NCBI GenBank assembly: GCA_023254175.1
Contig: JALQYJ010000096.1
Coordinates: forward strand, 1-51,182
Source: Runella sp.
GTDB lineage: Bacteria; Bacteroidota; Bacteroidia; Cytophagales; Spirosomataceae
Direction of reading: 5' to 3'
Length of the DNA stretch: 51,182 nucleotides
Shown here: in pieces, positions 17,953 to 25,386 of the stretch
Position numbering within the stretch: position 1 is the stretch's first letter
Layout of the letters: every line of letters starts with the position of its first letter
Notes under the pieces: generated by a model
What the model saw: only the letters and a program-made list of their open reading frames with translations
What the model was told of the DNA's origin: nothing
The model's database searches: none
Made by a program: the position numbers and the translations under genes

Positions 17953-19041
17953 TTAACGATTGCTTAATTGTTTTAGCGCTTCCAAAAGTACCTTATTCTC
18001 TTCGCTCGTTCCTACCGTAATACGCAAGCAATCTTCGCACAATGTCACTTTTGAACGGTCGCGGACGATGATTTTTTGTTCAATTAAATCATCAAACAAC
18101 TGCTTGGCTTTCTCAAATTTAACCAATAAGAAGTTAGCATCTGAAGGGTAAATATGCCTCACCGTAGGTATGGCAACCAACTCCTGCGCTAACCTGTCTC
18201 TTTCGGCTAAAATTTCTTTCACTAACTGATTTTTAGTTTCTACAAAATCAAGTGCTTCCAACAAAATCGCCTGCGTAGCACCGCTAAGGTTGTAAGGCGG
18301 TTTGATTTTGTTCAATACCTTGATAATTTCTTCCGATGCAAAGCACATCCCTAAACGCAACGAAGCCAACCCCCACGCTTTAGAAAACGTTTGAAGTACG
18401 ATAAGATTGGGGTAATTGTCTAATTCGTTGGTAAAAGAGACTGTCGAAGCTTCCGCAAATGTAGAACCTTCGGGAAGTTCAGCAAAGTCGATATAGGCTT
18501 CATCCACCACTACCAATCCCGAAAAATTAGCCAAAATGGCCAAAATGGACTCTTTTTTTACCAAATTTCCGCTGGGATTGTTGGGCGAACATATCCAAAC
18601 AATTTTAGTATTTGGCGTAACAGCTGCCAACACTTTCTCGGTATTAATCTGAAAATCAGGCGTCAGAGGAACTTTTATAACGGGGACATCATTAATATCT
18701 GCACTTACCTGGTACATACCATAAGTAGGCGGCATGATAAGGATATTATCTTCGCGCGGGGTACAAGTAGCCCGAACGAGCAAATCTATCGGTTCGTCAG
18801 AGCCATTTCCTAAGAATATTTGACTAGGACGAACCCCTTTGATAGGAGCAAGTTTTTCCTTAATAGCCCATTGGTACGGATCAGGGTAGCGATTCCAATG
18901 CTGCCCGTTGACCAATTGGTACGGGTTTTCGTTGGCATCCAAAAATACCCCTTCTTTGCCCGTATATTCATCGCGAGCGGAAGAATAGGGCACCAAATTC
19001 AAAATGTGTGGACGAAGAATCGAAGCTAAATCAAATGTCAT
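17953..19041 (-). CDS. hisC: Histidinol-phosphate aminotransferase
   Basis: A fold-type I PLP aminotransferase. ATG 19041 (MTFDLASILRPHI) is chosen over an upstream ATG at 19068 because HisC proteins begin this way; this gives 362 aa. Motifs: PYSSARDEY, DANENPY, FLGNGSDEPIDLL, WICSPNNPSGN, VVDEAYIDF, and the PLP lysine in QTFSKAWGLASLRLG. It makes histidinol phosphate from imidazole acetol phosphate with glutamate. It is third in hisG-hisD-hisC, 101 bp after hisD. The remaining his genes (B, H, A, F, I) are not in the window. Confidence 0.93.
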   Translation of the reverse strand: MTFDLASILRPHILNLVPYSSARDEYTGKEGVFLDANENPYQLVNGQHWNRYPDPYQWAIKEKLAPIKGVRPSQIFLGNGSDEPIDLLVRATCTPREDNILIMPPTYGMYQVSADINDVPVIKVPLTPDFQINTEKVLAAVTPNTKIVWICSPNNPSGNLVKKESILAILANFSGLVVVDEAYIDFAELPEGSTFAEASTVSFTNELDNYPNLIVLQTFSKAWGLASLRLGMCFASEEIIKVLNKIKPPYNLSGATQAILLEALDFVETKNQLVKEILAERDRLAQELVAIPTVRHIYPSDANFLLVKFEKAKQLFDDLIEQKIIVRDRSKVTLCEDCLRITVGTSEENKVLLEALKQLSNR

Positions 19042-19142
19042 TGTATTAAAAGTGGCAACCCACTTCATTGAAATTCGTAGATTAACTTATTTAATTGCAT
19101 AAAATCGATGATTTGACTGGCATTCGAACAAACCATCGTTTG

Positions 19143-20411
19143 TTATTTCAAACTACTCAATCGCAAACTCACCGCACGTTTGTGCGCTTGAAGCGATTCG
19201 GCTTCGGCCATAACTTCCACGATTGAACCAAGTTCTTTGAGCCCTTCGGGGGTAATGTACTGAATCGTAATCTTTTTCACAAAACTATCCAACGAAACAC
19301 CGCTGTATGCCCGAGCGTGACCGTTGGTGGGCAAGGTATGGTTCGTACCCGACGCATAGTCTCCGCACGATTCGGGGGTATAGTTTCCTAAAAAAATCGA
19401 GCCAGCATTGTAAATCCGTTCGCTCACTGCCTCGGCATTATCAACGCTCAAAATCAAGTGTTCCGCTGCGTATTCGTTCAGCAATTCAATGGCCTCTTCT
19501 TGGGTTTCGACCAAAATCGCCTTGCTGTTTTCAATCGCTTGGCGCGCCAGTTCCTTGCGCGGTAAAGCTTCCAACTGCGTTGATAAAGTAAGGTTGACTG
19601 CTGCTAAAAACTTTTTGTCCGTCGATACCAACAATACCTGACTGTCGGCGCCGTGCTCGGCCTGCGACAACAAATCGGCCGCTACAAACGACGGCAATGC
19701 GGTAGCATCGGCATATACCGCTACTTCAGATGGCCCCGCAGGCATATCTATTGCAACACCTTCTTTGGCCAATAACATTTTAGCCGCCGTCACGTATTGA
19801 TTCCCTGGTCCAAAAATTTTATACACCTTCGGTACCGACTCCGTTCCGTAGGCCATCGCCGCAATGGCTTGTGCCCCTCCTACTCGGAATATTTTTGTTA
19901 CTCCCACCAACTGAGCCGCGTACAAAATAGCAGGATGGTCGCTTGGAGTGCAAAGAACTACTTCGCGGCAGCCTGCTAATTGGGCAGGTACACCGAGCAT
20001 CAGCACCGTACTAAACAAGGGGGCTGAGCCTCCTGGAATGTACAAACCTACTTTTTCAATTCCCACGCTTTTGCGCCAACACGTAACCCCAGGCATCGTC
20101 TCGATTTTCTGTACGGGTTGGTGTTGTGCCTCGTGAAAAGTCTGGATGTTTTGATAGGCTTGGCGAATCGCCGCTTTTAACTCCTCCGAGAGGGCTGCTT
20201 CGGCAGCGTCAATCGTGGTTTGGGGCATAGCAATATCATCAAGGGCTATTTTATCAAATTGCAACGTCAATGCTCTAATAGCGGCATCGCCCTCGGTACG
20301 GACTTTCTCCAAAATAGGCACTACGGCTTTTTCAATATTGGCAATGCTTTGCGTTGGTCGTGCCAACAAAGCAGGCCAGTCTGATTTTTTAGGAAAAGAA
20401 ATAATTTGCAT
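19143..20411 (-). CDS. hisD: Histidinol dehydrogenase
   Basis: The 422-aa protein has the family signatures VGLYIPGGSAPLFSTVLMLGVPA, FRVGGAQAIAAMAYGTESVPKV, IFGPGNQYVTAAK, DMPAGPSEV, LLSQAEHGADSQVLLV and AEHLIL. The Zn/catalytic residues (Gln-Ala-Glu-His) are intact. It oxidises histidinol to histidine, the last two steps of the pathway. It begins 28 bp after hisG and belongs to the attenuator-controlled his operon. Confidence 0.95.
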   Translation of the reverse strand: MQIISFPKKSDWPALLARPTQSIANIEKAVVPILEKVRTEGDAAIRALTLQFDKIALDDIAMPQTTIDAAEAALSEELKAAIRQAYQNIQTFHEAQHQPVQKIETMPGVTCWRKSVGIEKVGLYIPGGSAPLFSTVLMLGVPAQLAGCREVVLCTPSDHPAILYAAQLVGVTKIFRVGGAQAIAAMAYGTESVPKVYKIFGPGNQYVTAAKMLLAKEGVAIDMPAGPSEVAVYADATALPSFVAADLLSQAEHGADSQVLLVSTDKKFLAAVNLTLSTQLEALPRKELARQAIENSKAILVETQEEAIELLNEYAAEHLILSVDNAEAVSERIYNAGSIFLGNYTPESCGDYASGTNHTLPTNGHARAYSGVSLDSFVKKITIQYITPEGLKELGSIVEVMAEAESLQAHKRAVSLRLSSLK

Positions 20412-20439
20412 AGTGACAGATAACTCGTTTTGAAACTTG

Positions 20440-21294
20440 TTAGTAAATCATCTTTTCAATCGGAATCACCAAGATTCCCTCGGCCCCTGCTTCACGAATT
20501 TTAACGATGTTGGTCCAAAAATCGTTTTCATTGATAACCGAATGTAGCGACACCCAACCTTCGGTTTTTAAAGGCACCACTGTAGGCGCTTTCATCCCTG
20601 GAAGTAACGATGCAATCTGGTCAATGGCTTCAATGGGACTATTAAGTACAATGTATTTGTTGCTTTGAGCTGCTTGTACGGCATTGATTCGGAACAACAG
20701 GCTCTCCAAAATTACTTGTTTTTCGTCCGGCAACTTCTGATTTCCGATTAAGACCGCTTCCGATTTGAAAATCACTTCCACTTCTTTCAATCCATTACTC
20801 AACAGCGTGCTACCTGAGCTAACGATGTCGCAAACGGCATCGGCCAAACCAATACTTGGGGCAATTTCGACCGAACCGCTGATTTCGTGAATTTCGGCTT
20901 TAATTCCGTGTCCTTGGAGATAATTTCCTAAAATACGTGGATAAGAGGTGGCTATACCACGTCCTTGAAGGTCTTGAACACCGTTCCACTGTGTACTGCG
21001 AGGAATAGCCAACGATAGGCGGCATTTTGAGAAGCCTAATTGATGAACAACACGTACGTTTTTGCTAGACTCAACGAGTACGTTTTCACCCACAATACCC
21101 AAATCAGCCACGCCATCTTCGACATAGCCTGGAATATCATCATCGCGAAGAAAAAGAAACTCCGCAGGAAAATTCGTCGAAAGAGACTTGAGTTTACCCG
21201 TCGAACCGCTTTCAAAACGGATACCACATTCTTTAAATAACTTGATGGAATCGTCGCTTAAACGTCCCGATTTTTGAATGGCAATACGTAACAT
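20440..21294 (-). CDS. hisG: ATP phosphoribosyltransferase, long form
   Basis: The 284-aa protein starts LRIAIQKSGRLSDDSIKLFKECGI. It has GYVEDGVADLGIVGENV, ATSYPRILGNYL and the PRPP loop region SGSVEIAPSIGLADAVCDIVSSGSTL. The C-terminal about 75 residues (residues 205-284; LPGMKAPTVVPL...) form the HisG_C regulatory domain, so it is the long form that binds histidine and needs no HisZ. It catalyses the first committed step. It is the first gene of the operon and lies behind a His-codon leader peptide and attenuator. Confidence 0.95.
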   Translation of the reverse strand: MLRIAIQKSGRLSDDSIKLFKECGIRFESGSTGKLKSLSTNFPAEFLFLRDDDIPGYVEDGVADLGIVGENVLVESSKNVRVVHQLGFSKCRLSLAIPRSTQWNGVQDLQGRGIATSYPRILGNYLQGHGIKAEIHEISGSVEIAPSIGLADAVCDIVSSGSTLLSNGLKEVEVIFKSEAVLIGNQKLPDEKQVILESLLFRINAVQAAQSNKYIVLNSPIEAIDQIASLLPGMKAPTVVPLKTEGWVSLHSVINENDFWTNIVKIREAGAEGILVIPIEKMIY

Positions 21295-21383
21295 GAATTG
21301 TTTGTGTTTAACAGTGGGTGCAGGCTCCGTTTTTGTCTTTACCCGACAAGCATGAAACCATTAAATACAAGTGAAAAACTTAG

Positions 21384-21424
21384 GAAAAAGACTACGCACG
21401 ACCTCTATCCGTCAATCATGCGTA
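21384..21424 (-). promoter_or_regulatory. his operon attenuator (terminator hairpin)
   Basis: Read on the minus strand, TACGCATGA (21424-21416) pairs with TCGTGCGTA (21401-21393), one G-U, across a 14-nt loop; TCTTTTT follows. The upstream leader segment ending GCGTA, which overlaps the leader stop codon (about 21443-21437), can pair with the same TACGC instead and so prevent the terminator. This is the classic layout: with charged tRNA-His the ribosome covers segment 2 and the terminator forms; when stalled at the His codons, segment 2 is free and transcription continues into hisG. Confidence 0.7.
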
Positions 21425-21436
21425 AGGAATAAGTAT

Positions 21437-21499
21437 CTACGCTCGCCCGCAGGCGTGGAAATGATGATGTCGAAAAAAAGCGCAGTTCGGTGTTTTCAC
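21437..21499 (-). CDS. hisL: his leader peptide
   Basis: GTG 21499 to TAG 21437 encodes 20 residues, MKTPNCAFFRHHHFHACGRA, with four His codons in five (HHHFH). It starts 16-25 nt downstream of a good promoter and ends just before a terminator hairpin, 143 bp before hisG. No ATG is available in frame; a stop lies seven codons upstream, so GTG is the only reasonable start. Its role is to sense histidyl-tRNA by ribosome stalling; the peptide itself probably has no function. Confidence 0.75.
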   Translation of the reverse strand: MKTPNCAFFRHHHFHACGRA

Positions 21500-21523
21500 G
21501 AAGAATTGTACAAATTAAAGGCA

Positions 21524-21554
21524 CAAATGTAGTTTGGTCTGGCAAGATTATCAA
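21524..21554 (-). promoter_or_regulatory. his operon promoter
   Basis: On the minus strand TTG (21554-21552), 20 nt, TACATTTG (21531-21524). Both elements and the spacing fit the Bacteroidota housekeeping promoter (TTG, 19-21 nt, TAnnTTTG). Transcription would begin about 21515-21518, just before the leader peptide. Confidence 0.65.
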
Positions 21555-21703
21555 GGATTTGTACAAAAAAGACATTTTTTAGCTAAAATTCCTTGCCTAA
21601 GAGAAATAGTAGAAGAAATACAACACGTTTCTTTTTTACGTACTATTTTTGGAAATAAATCGAACACACGTACTTTTCGGTCACTTTTTTAAAAACGATT
21701 ACG

Positions 21704-22153
21704 ATGAAAATTAAGCTTTTACTACTCGTGGCAGCCCTTTTTGTGAGCGCCAAATCGATGGCCCAATACGGATATGGCTACGGTGGCTACGGACGAGGGT
21801 ACGGAAGCGGACTCCCTCAGACTCCTAATCCTCCGCCAAAACCACTCACTTCGGATAAAATTGCTGAAGACCAAACGAAGTGGATGAAAAAGAAATTAAA
21901 ACTAAACGAAGACCAGACTATTTCGGTCGAAACCGTCAACCTTGATTATTGCTTACGAATGAGCGATTACCAAGATGCGTTTATGAAAACCCACGCCAAC
22001 ACTCGCCCTACACAGCAAGAATTACAGGATATTCGCAAGTTGGTGGACTCGTGGTGGACTGAACGGGAAGCTAAATACCAAAAAATATTGACCCCCGAAC
22101 AGTGGGCGCTTTATTTGGAAAAGAAGAAATCGATGCCGCATACTAATAATTAA
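21704..22153 (+). CDS. Small secreted protein with Gly/Tyr-rich segment
   Basis: The 149-aa product has a signal peptide (residues 1-21, ending SMAQ), a low-complexity Gly/Tyr stretch (YGYGYGGYGRGYGSG), a Pro-rich linker, and a helical domain from about residue 48 (DQTKWMKKKLKLNEDQ... ILTPEQWALYLEKKK). The helical part resembles the LTxxQ-like, Spy/CpxP-type periplasmic proteins common in Bacteroidota, but the match is loose. It is probably periplasmic or envelope-associated. A TATTTTTG box at 21644-21651 could be its -7 element. A perfect terminator hairpin follows 10 bp after the stop. Confidence 0.6.
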   Translation: MKIKLLLLVAALFVSAKSMAQYGYGYGGYGRGYGSGLPQTPNPPPKPLTSDKIAEDQTKWMKKKLKLNEDQTISVETVNLDYCLRMSDYQDAFMKTHANTRPTQQELQDIRKLVDSWWTEREAKYQKILTPEQWALYLEKKKSMPHTNN

Positions 22154-22163
22154 TCGGCTTCAA

Positions 22164-22191
22164 CTTCCCGAAAGTTAGTATTTTCGGGAAG
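22164..22191. terminator. Intrinsic terminator between convergent genes
   Basis: CTTCCCGAAA (22164-22173) and TTTCGGGAAG (22182-22191) form a perfect 10-bp stem with an 8-nt loop. A T-run lies at 22200-22206, a few bases beyond the stem. It separates the small secreted protein gene from the convergent flavoprotein gene. Confidence 0.8.
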
Positions 22192-22210
22192 TTAGGGCAT
22201 TTTTTTACTC

Positions 22211-23458
22211 CTAAGAAAATCGTAAAGGGGCAAAAGGCTGCATATTCAAACTTGTCGACTCATGAGTCACAATCTCCGAAACGAGTTTGCCAGTAGCGGG
22301 GCCGAGACTTACTCCCATCATCCCATGCCCCGTGGCAAGAGTAAGATTATCAAAACGTTCTACTCGACCAACGTACGGAATCCCGTCGGGTGAACAGGGA
22401 CGCAATCCACTCCAAACCTTCTCTTTTTCAGGAAGCTCAACTTCTATTTCGGGATAGTAATTATTGATTCCTTGCACAATTCCCCGAACTCGGTTCATAT
22501 TAATACTCAAATCTGTCCCTGCTACTTCGAGCGTTCCTGCAAAACGTAAGTCGCTTCCCATGGGGGTGGCCGTTGCTCTCGCCTCCAACATAATGGCTGG
22601 GACCTGAATGTTATTGGCTCTATTTTTTAGCATAAAGCTATACCCTTTCCCACCTTGCAATGGTAGCGAAATGCCCAGTTTCTCACTCAACACAGGCGAC
22701 CACGCTCCTGCCGCTATCACCAATTCTTCCACCTCAAACTTACCCGTACGAGTCACGACGGCGGTTATTTTTTTGCCATTTTTCTCAAAATCTGTCACTT
22801 CTTGGTTTTCGTAAAAATCCACGCCCTTAGATTTCAAATACGCTACCAAATTTTTGATGAGCAAATTAGGCGTGATGTGAGCATCACCGGGATAAAACAC
22901 CCCACCTCGTACATCCACTTTCACCTCAGGCTCAAGGTCTTGCACTTGGCGACCATCAAGCACTTCGGCTACGATACCTGCTTTGTTGGCAATCGAAGCT
23001 TCTTCGGCCATCTCATGTTCAGTATCGGCGTTTTTGTATAACATCAACAGCCCTCGCTCGTGCCATCCAAAATCTAACTCATTGGTAGCGGCAAGTTCTT
23101 GAAATAATTGCTTACTCAGCAAACTCATATCTCTCAAAACAGGAATCGAGCGTTCGACGTGTTCCTCGGTCGAATGTTTCCAAAACAACATTCCCCAACG
23201 CATCAATTCCCAACTCAAACGTGGTTTAACGTAAAACGGACTGGTCGATTTAAGCATCCAGCGAAGCCCTTTGGCAATCATACCTGGTTGTGCCAATGGT
23301 ACGATGTGGCTTGGCACAATCATACCCGCGTTGCCAAACGAACAGCCATCGCTGAGATTGCCCTGCTCGATGATGACCACTTTATACCCTGCCTGTTTAA
23401 GGTAGTAGGCCGAAAAAAGGCCACTTACTCCCCCTCCTACAATCGTAATCTTGCTCAT
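22211..23458 (-). CDS. FAD-dependent D-amino acid dehydrogenase-like oxidoreductase
   Basis: The 415-aa DAO-superfamily flavoprotein has the FAD motif ITIVGGGVSGLFSAYYLKQAGYKVVIIEQ at its start. It also has the DadA-like segment CSFGNAGMIVPSHIVPLAQPGM, the middle motif ELVIAAGAWSPVLSEKLGISLPLQGGKGYS, and the C-terminal WSGLRPCSPDGIPYVGR ... LATGHGMMGVSLGPATGKLV. DadA relatives oxidise D-amino acids, D-alanine or D-hydroxyproline and pass electrons to the respiratory chain. No neighbouring hydroxyproline or alanine genes fix the substrate. It is monocistronic. Confidence 0.85.
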   Translation of the reverse strand: MSKITIVGGGVSGLFSAYYLKQAGYKVVIIEQGNLSDGCSFGNAGMIVPSHIVPLAQPGMIAKGLRWMLKSTSPFYVKPRLSWELMRWGMLFWKHSTEEHVERSIPVLRDMSLLSKQLFQELAATNELDFGWHERGLLMLYKNADTEHEMAEEASIANKAGIVAEVLDGRQVQDLEPEVKVDVRGGVFYPGDAHITPNLLIKNLVAYLKSKGVDFYENQEVTDFEKNGKKITAVVTRTGKFEVEELVIAAGAWSPVLSEKLGISLPLQGGKGYSFMLKNRANNIQVPAIMLEARATATPMGSDLRFAGTLEVAGTDLSINMNRVRGIVQGINNYYPEIEVELPEKEKVWSGLRPCSPDGIPYVGRVERFDNLTLATGHGMMGVSLGPATGKLVSEIVTHESTSLNMQPFAPLRFS

Positions 23459-23849
23459 AATAAATTTTTGTATGGAACTCTTGCCAAGTTAGATGTCCAA
23501 AATTACGACAAGTATTGACAGCACGGTGGAAGATTTTTGACGACTTTTAATGAAATATTGACTTTTATGCCATTTTGTCGGAAAGACAAAAGGTGTTTGT
23601 TGGTCTTCGACCGACGGCTACCATAAAGAACCAAACAAAAACGTATAATAATAAAAGTTACAACAATTACTGTTATTGAAGACAACTAAGCCATCAAAGA
23701 TGTCTTGGCTAAAATCGTTTCAACGAAACTTAAATTCGCCGCTTTCAGACCATGAAACCGATGTGCTAACCTTAACAACAATTGGGGACAATGCATCGTC
23801 TTTCTAGTTTACCTTAGAGTGAGCTGTTTAATGGTTCCGACAAAAACAT
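23459..23849. other. Gene-free stretch upstream of the U32 gene
   Basis: This 391-bp divergent region holds no supportable gene in either strand. CAAAATTA at 23498-23505 is a possible minus-strand -7 box (TAATTTTG) for the flavoprotein gene, without a clear -33 element. No hairpin of note was seen. Confidence 0.5.
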
Positions 23850-23857
23850 TACCTTTG
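23850..23857 (+). promoter_or_regulatory. Candidate -7 box of the U32 gene
   Basis: TACCTTTG fits TAnnTTTG exactly; a weak -33 (TTT, 23827-23829) lies 20 nt upstream. Transcription would start near 23864. The GTG at 23857 would then lie outside the message, which supports ATG 23890 as the real start. Confidence 0.5.
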
Positions 23858-23889
23858 TGGCCGATTTGTACGATTTCAATTTTTGTCAA

Positions 23890-25137
23890 ATGAAAGCAAA
23901 GCAGACTATCGAAATAATGGCCCCTGCTGGTTCGTGGGAATCAATGATGGCTGGCATAAAAGCAGGTGCTAATTCGATTTATTTTGGTGTGGAACAGCTC
24001 AATATGCGTGCCCGCCAAACCAATAATTTTACCGTAGATGACTTGCCTGAAGTGGCACGCGTCTGTAAAGAACACAACGTAAAAAGTTACATTACCCTCA
24101 ATACGATTATTTACGACCACGACATTTCGCTCATGCGTCGTATCATCGACCAAGCCAAAGAAGCGGGTATCACGGCGGTGATTGCCTCCGACTTGGCGGT
24201 GATGAATTATTGCCGTAAAAAGGGGATGGAATTGCACATTTCGACCCAATCGAACATTACCAACATCGAAACGGTAGAACTGTACGCCGATTACGCCGAC
24301 GTGGTAGTGATGGCCCGTGAACTTACCCTCAAGCAAGTGGGCGACATCGTCAAAACCATTCATCGTAACCAAATCACGGGGCCGTCGGGTAATTTAGTAC
24401 AGGTCGAAATTTTTGCTCACGGTGCCCTTTGCATGGCTGTTTCGGGCAAATGTTATTTGAGTTTGCACTCCCACAATGCCTCAGCCAACCGTGGTGCGTG
24501 CATCCAAAATTGCCGCCGTGAGTACGTGGTGACTGACGAAGAAGGCATCGAACTCAAAATCGACAACGAATACATCATGTCGGCCAAAGACTTGTGTACG
24601 ATTGACTTTTTGGACAAAATCATTGATGCAGGCGTAAGTGTGCTCAAAATTGAAGGACGCGGTCGCGCCGCTGACTACGTTTATACCACCACCCAATGCT
24701 ATCGCGAAGCCGTGGACGCCATCGAAAACGATACTTATACCCCTGACAAAATCGAAGATTGGAAAGAACGCCTCAGCAGTGTTTACAACCGTGGTTTTTG
24801 GGATGGCTATTATTTGGGACGTAAAATGGGAGAATGGAGCAACCAATACGGCTCTGTAGCTACCCAGAAAAAACTCTACATTGGCAAAGGCGTCAAGTAT
24901 TTTGAACGCGTAGGTGTGGGGGAATTTGTCCTCGAAAGTCACGACGTAAAAGTGGGTGACAAACTCATTGTAACAGGCCCCACAACGGGCTACGTAGAGA
25001 CTACCGTCGAAGAAATTCGCCTCGGTTCGGGGGCATCAGTAGACAAAGCCATCAAAGGAAACACCGTGGCGATTCGGATTCCTGAAAAAATCAGACCTTC
25101 GGATAAACTTTATAAAGTAGTGAGCAGCGATGTTTAA
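23890..25137 (+). CDS. U32 family protein (TrhP/RlhA-like RNA hydroxylation factor)
   Basis: From ATG 23890 the protein has 415 aa and starts with the usual EIMAPAGSWESMMAGIKAGANSIYFG. The U32 signature EIFAHGALCMAVSGKC is present. Four Cys (181, 188, 204 and 208; the last two in RGACIQNC) match the set that holds an iron-sulfur cluster in the related UbiU/UbiV. Members called collagenases by old annotation include E. coli TrhP (YegQ) and RlhA, needed for hydroxylation of tRNA uridine-34 or 23S rRNA C2501. The C-terminal beta-barrel domain (VGEFVLESHDVKVGDKLIVTGPTTG) is TrhP-like. It overlaps the ferredoxin gene by 8 bp, so the two are translationally coupled. Confidence 0.85.
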   Translation: MKAKQTIEIMAPAGSWESMMAGIKAGANSIYFGVEQLNMRARQTNNFTVDDLPEVARVCKEHNVKSYITLNTIIYDHDISLMRRIIDQAKEAGITAVIASDLAVMNYCRKKGMELHISTQSNITNIETVELYADYADVVVMARELTLKQVGDIVKTIHRNQITGPSGNLVQVEIFAHGALCMAVSGKCYLSLHSHNASANRGACIQNCRREYVVTDEEGIELKIDNEYIMSAKDLCTIDFLDKIIDAGVSVLKIEGRGRAADYVYTTTQCYREAVDAIENDTYTPDKIEDWKERLSSVYNRGFWDGYYLGRKMGEWSNQYGSVATQKKLYIGKGVKYFERVGVGEFVLESHDVKVGDKLIVTGPTTGYVETTVEEIRLGSGASVDKAIKGNTVAIRIPEKIRPSDKLYKVVSSDV

Positions 25138-25354
25138 AGTCTTTCACTACCGAAACCGCTGCATCGGCTGCAATGCCTGCGTAGAGATTGCATTTGAGCG
25201 CTGGCGCATGTCAAAAAAAGACGGGAAGGCCGTGTTGTTGGGAGGCAAAGAGAAAAAAGGGATTTATCAAATTTCGCTTTCGGAAGACGAACTCCCTCAG
25301 AATCAACAAGCAGCGGCGGCTTGTCCCGTTAATGTGATTCAAATTTTGCAGTAA
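25130..25354 (+). CDS. Small [4Fe-4S] ferredoxin
   Basis: The 74-aa protein has CIGCNAC (Cys11, Cys14, Cys17) and a fourth Cys65 in ACPVNVI, enough for a single [4Fe-4S] cluster. The region between is longer than in bacterial 2x[4Fe-4S] ferredoxins and lacks a second motif. Its start lies inside the end of the U32 gene (8-bp overlap), which strongly suggests that it serves that enzyme as an electron donor. That link is inferred from gene order. A hairpin terminator follows 10 bp downstream. Confidence 0.85.
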   Translation: MFKVFHYRNRCIGCNACVEIAFERWRMSKKDGKAVLLGGKEKKGIYQISLSEDELPQNQQAAAACPVNVIQILQ

Positions 25355-25364
25355 TTCTTCGTGA

Positions 25365-25386
25365 GTCGGGTTGCTCACAACCCGAC
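25365..25386. terminator. Hairpin between convergent ferredoxin and BNR genes
   Basis: GTCGGGTTG (25365-25373), loop CTCA, CAACCCGAC (25378-25386), a perfect 9-bp stem. Its core GGTTGCTCACAACC is identical to the hairpin at 12087-12100. The stop codon of the convergent BNR gene (25375-25377) lies within the hairpin. There is no T-run on the plus side, so termination efficiency is uncertain. Confidence 0.6.
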
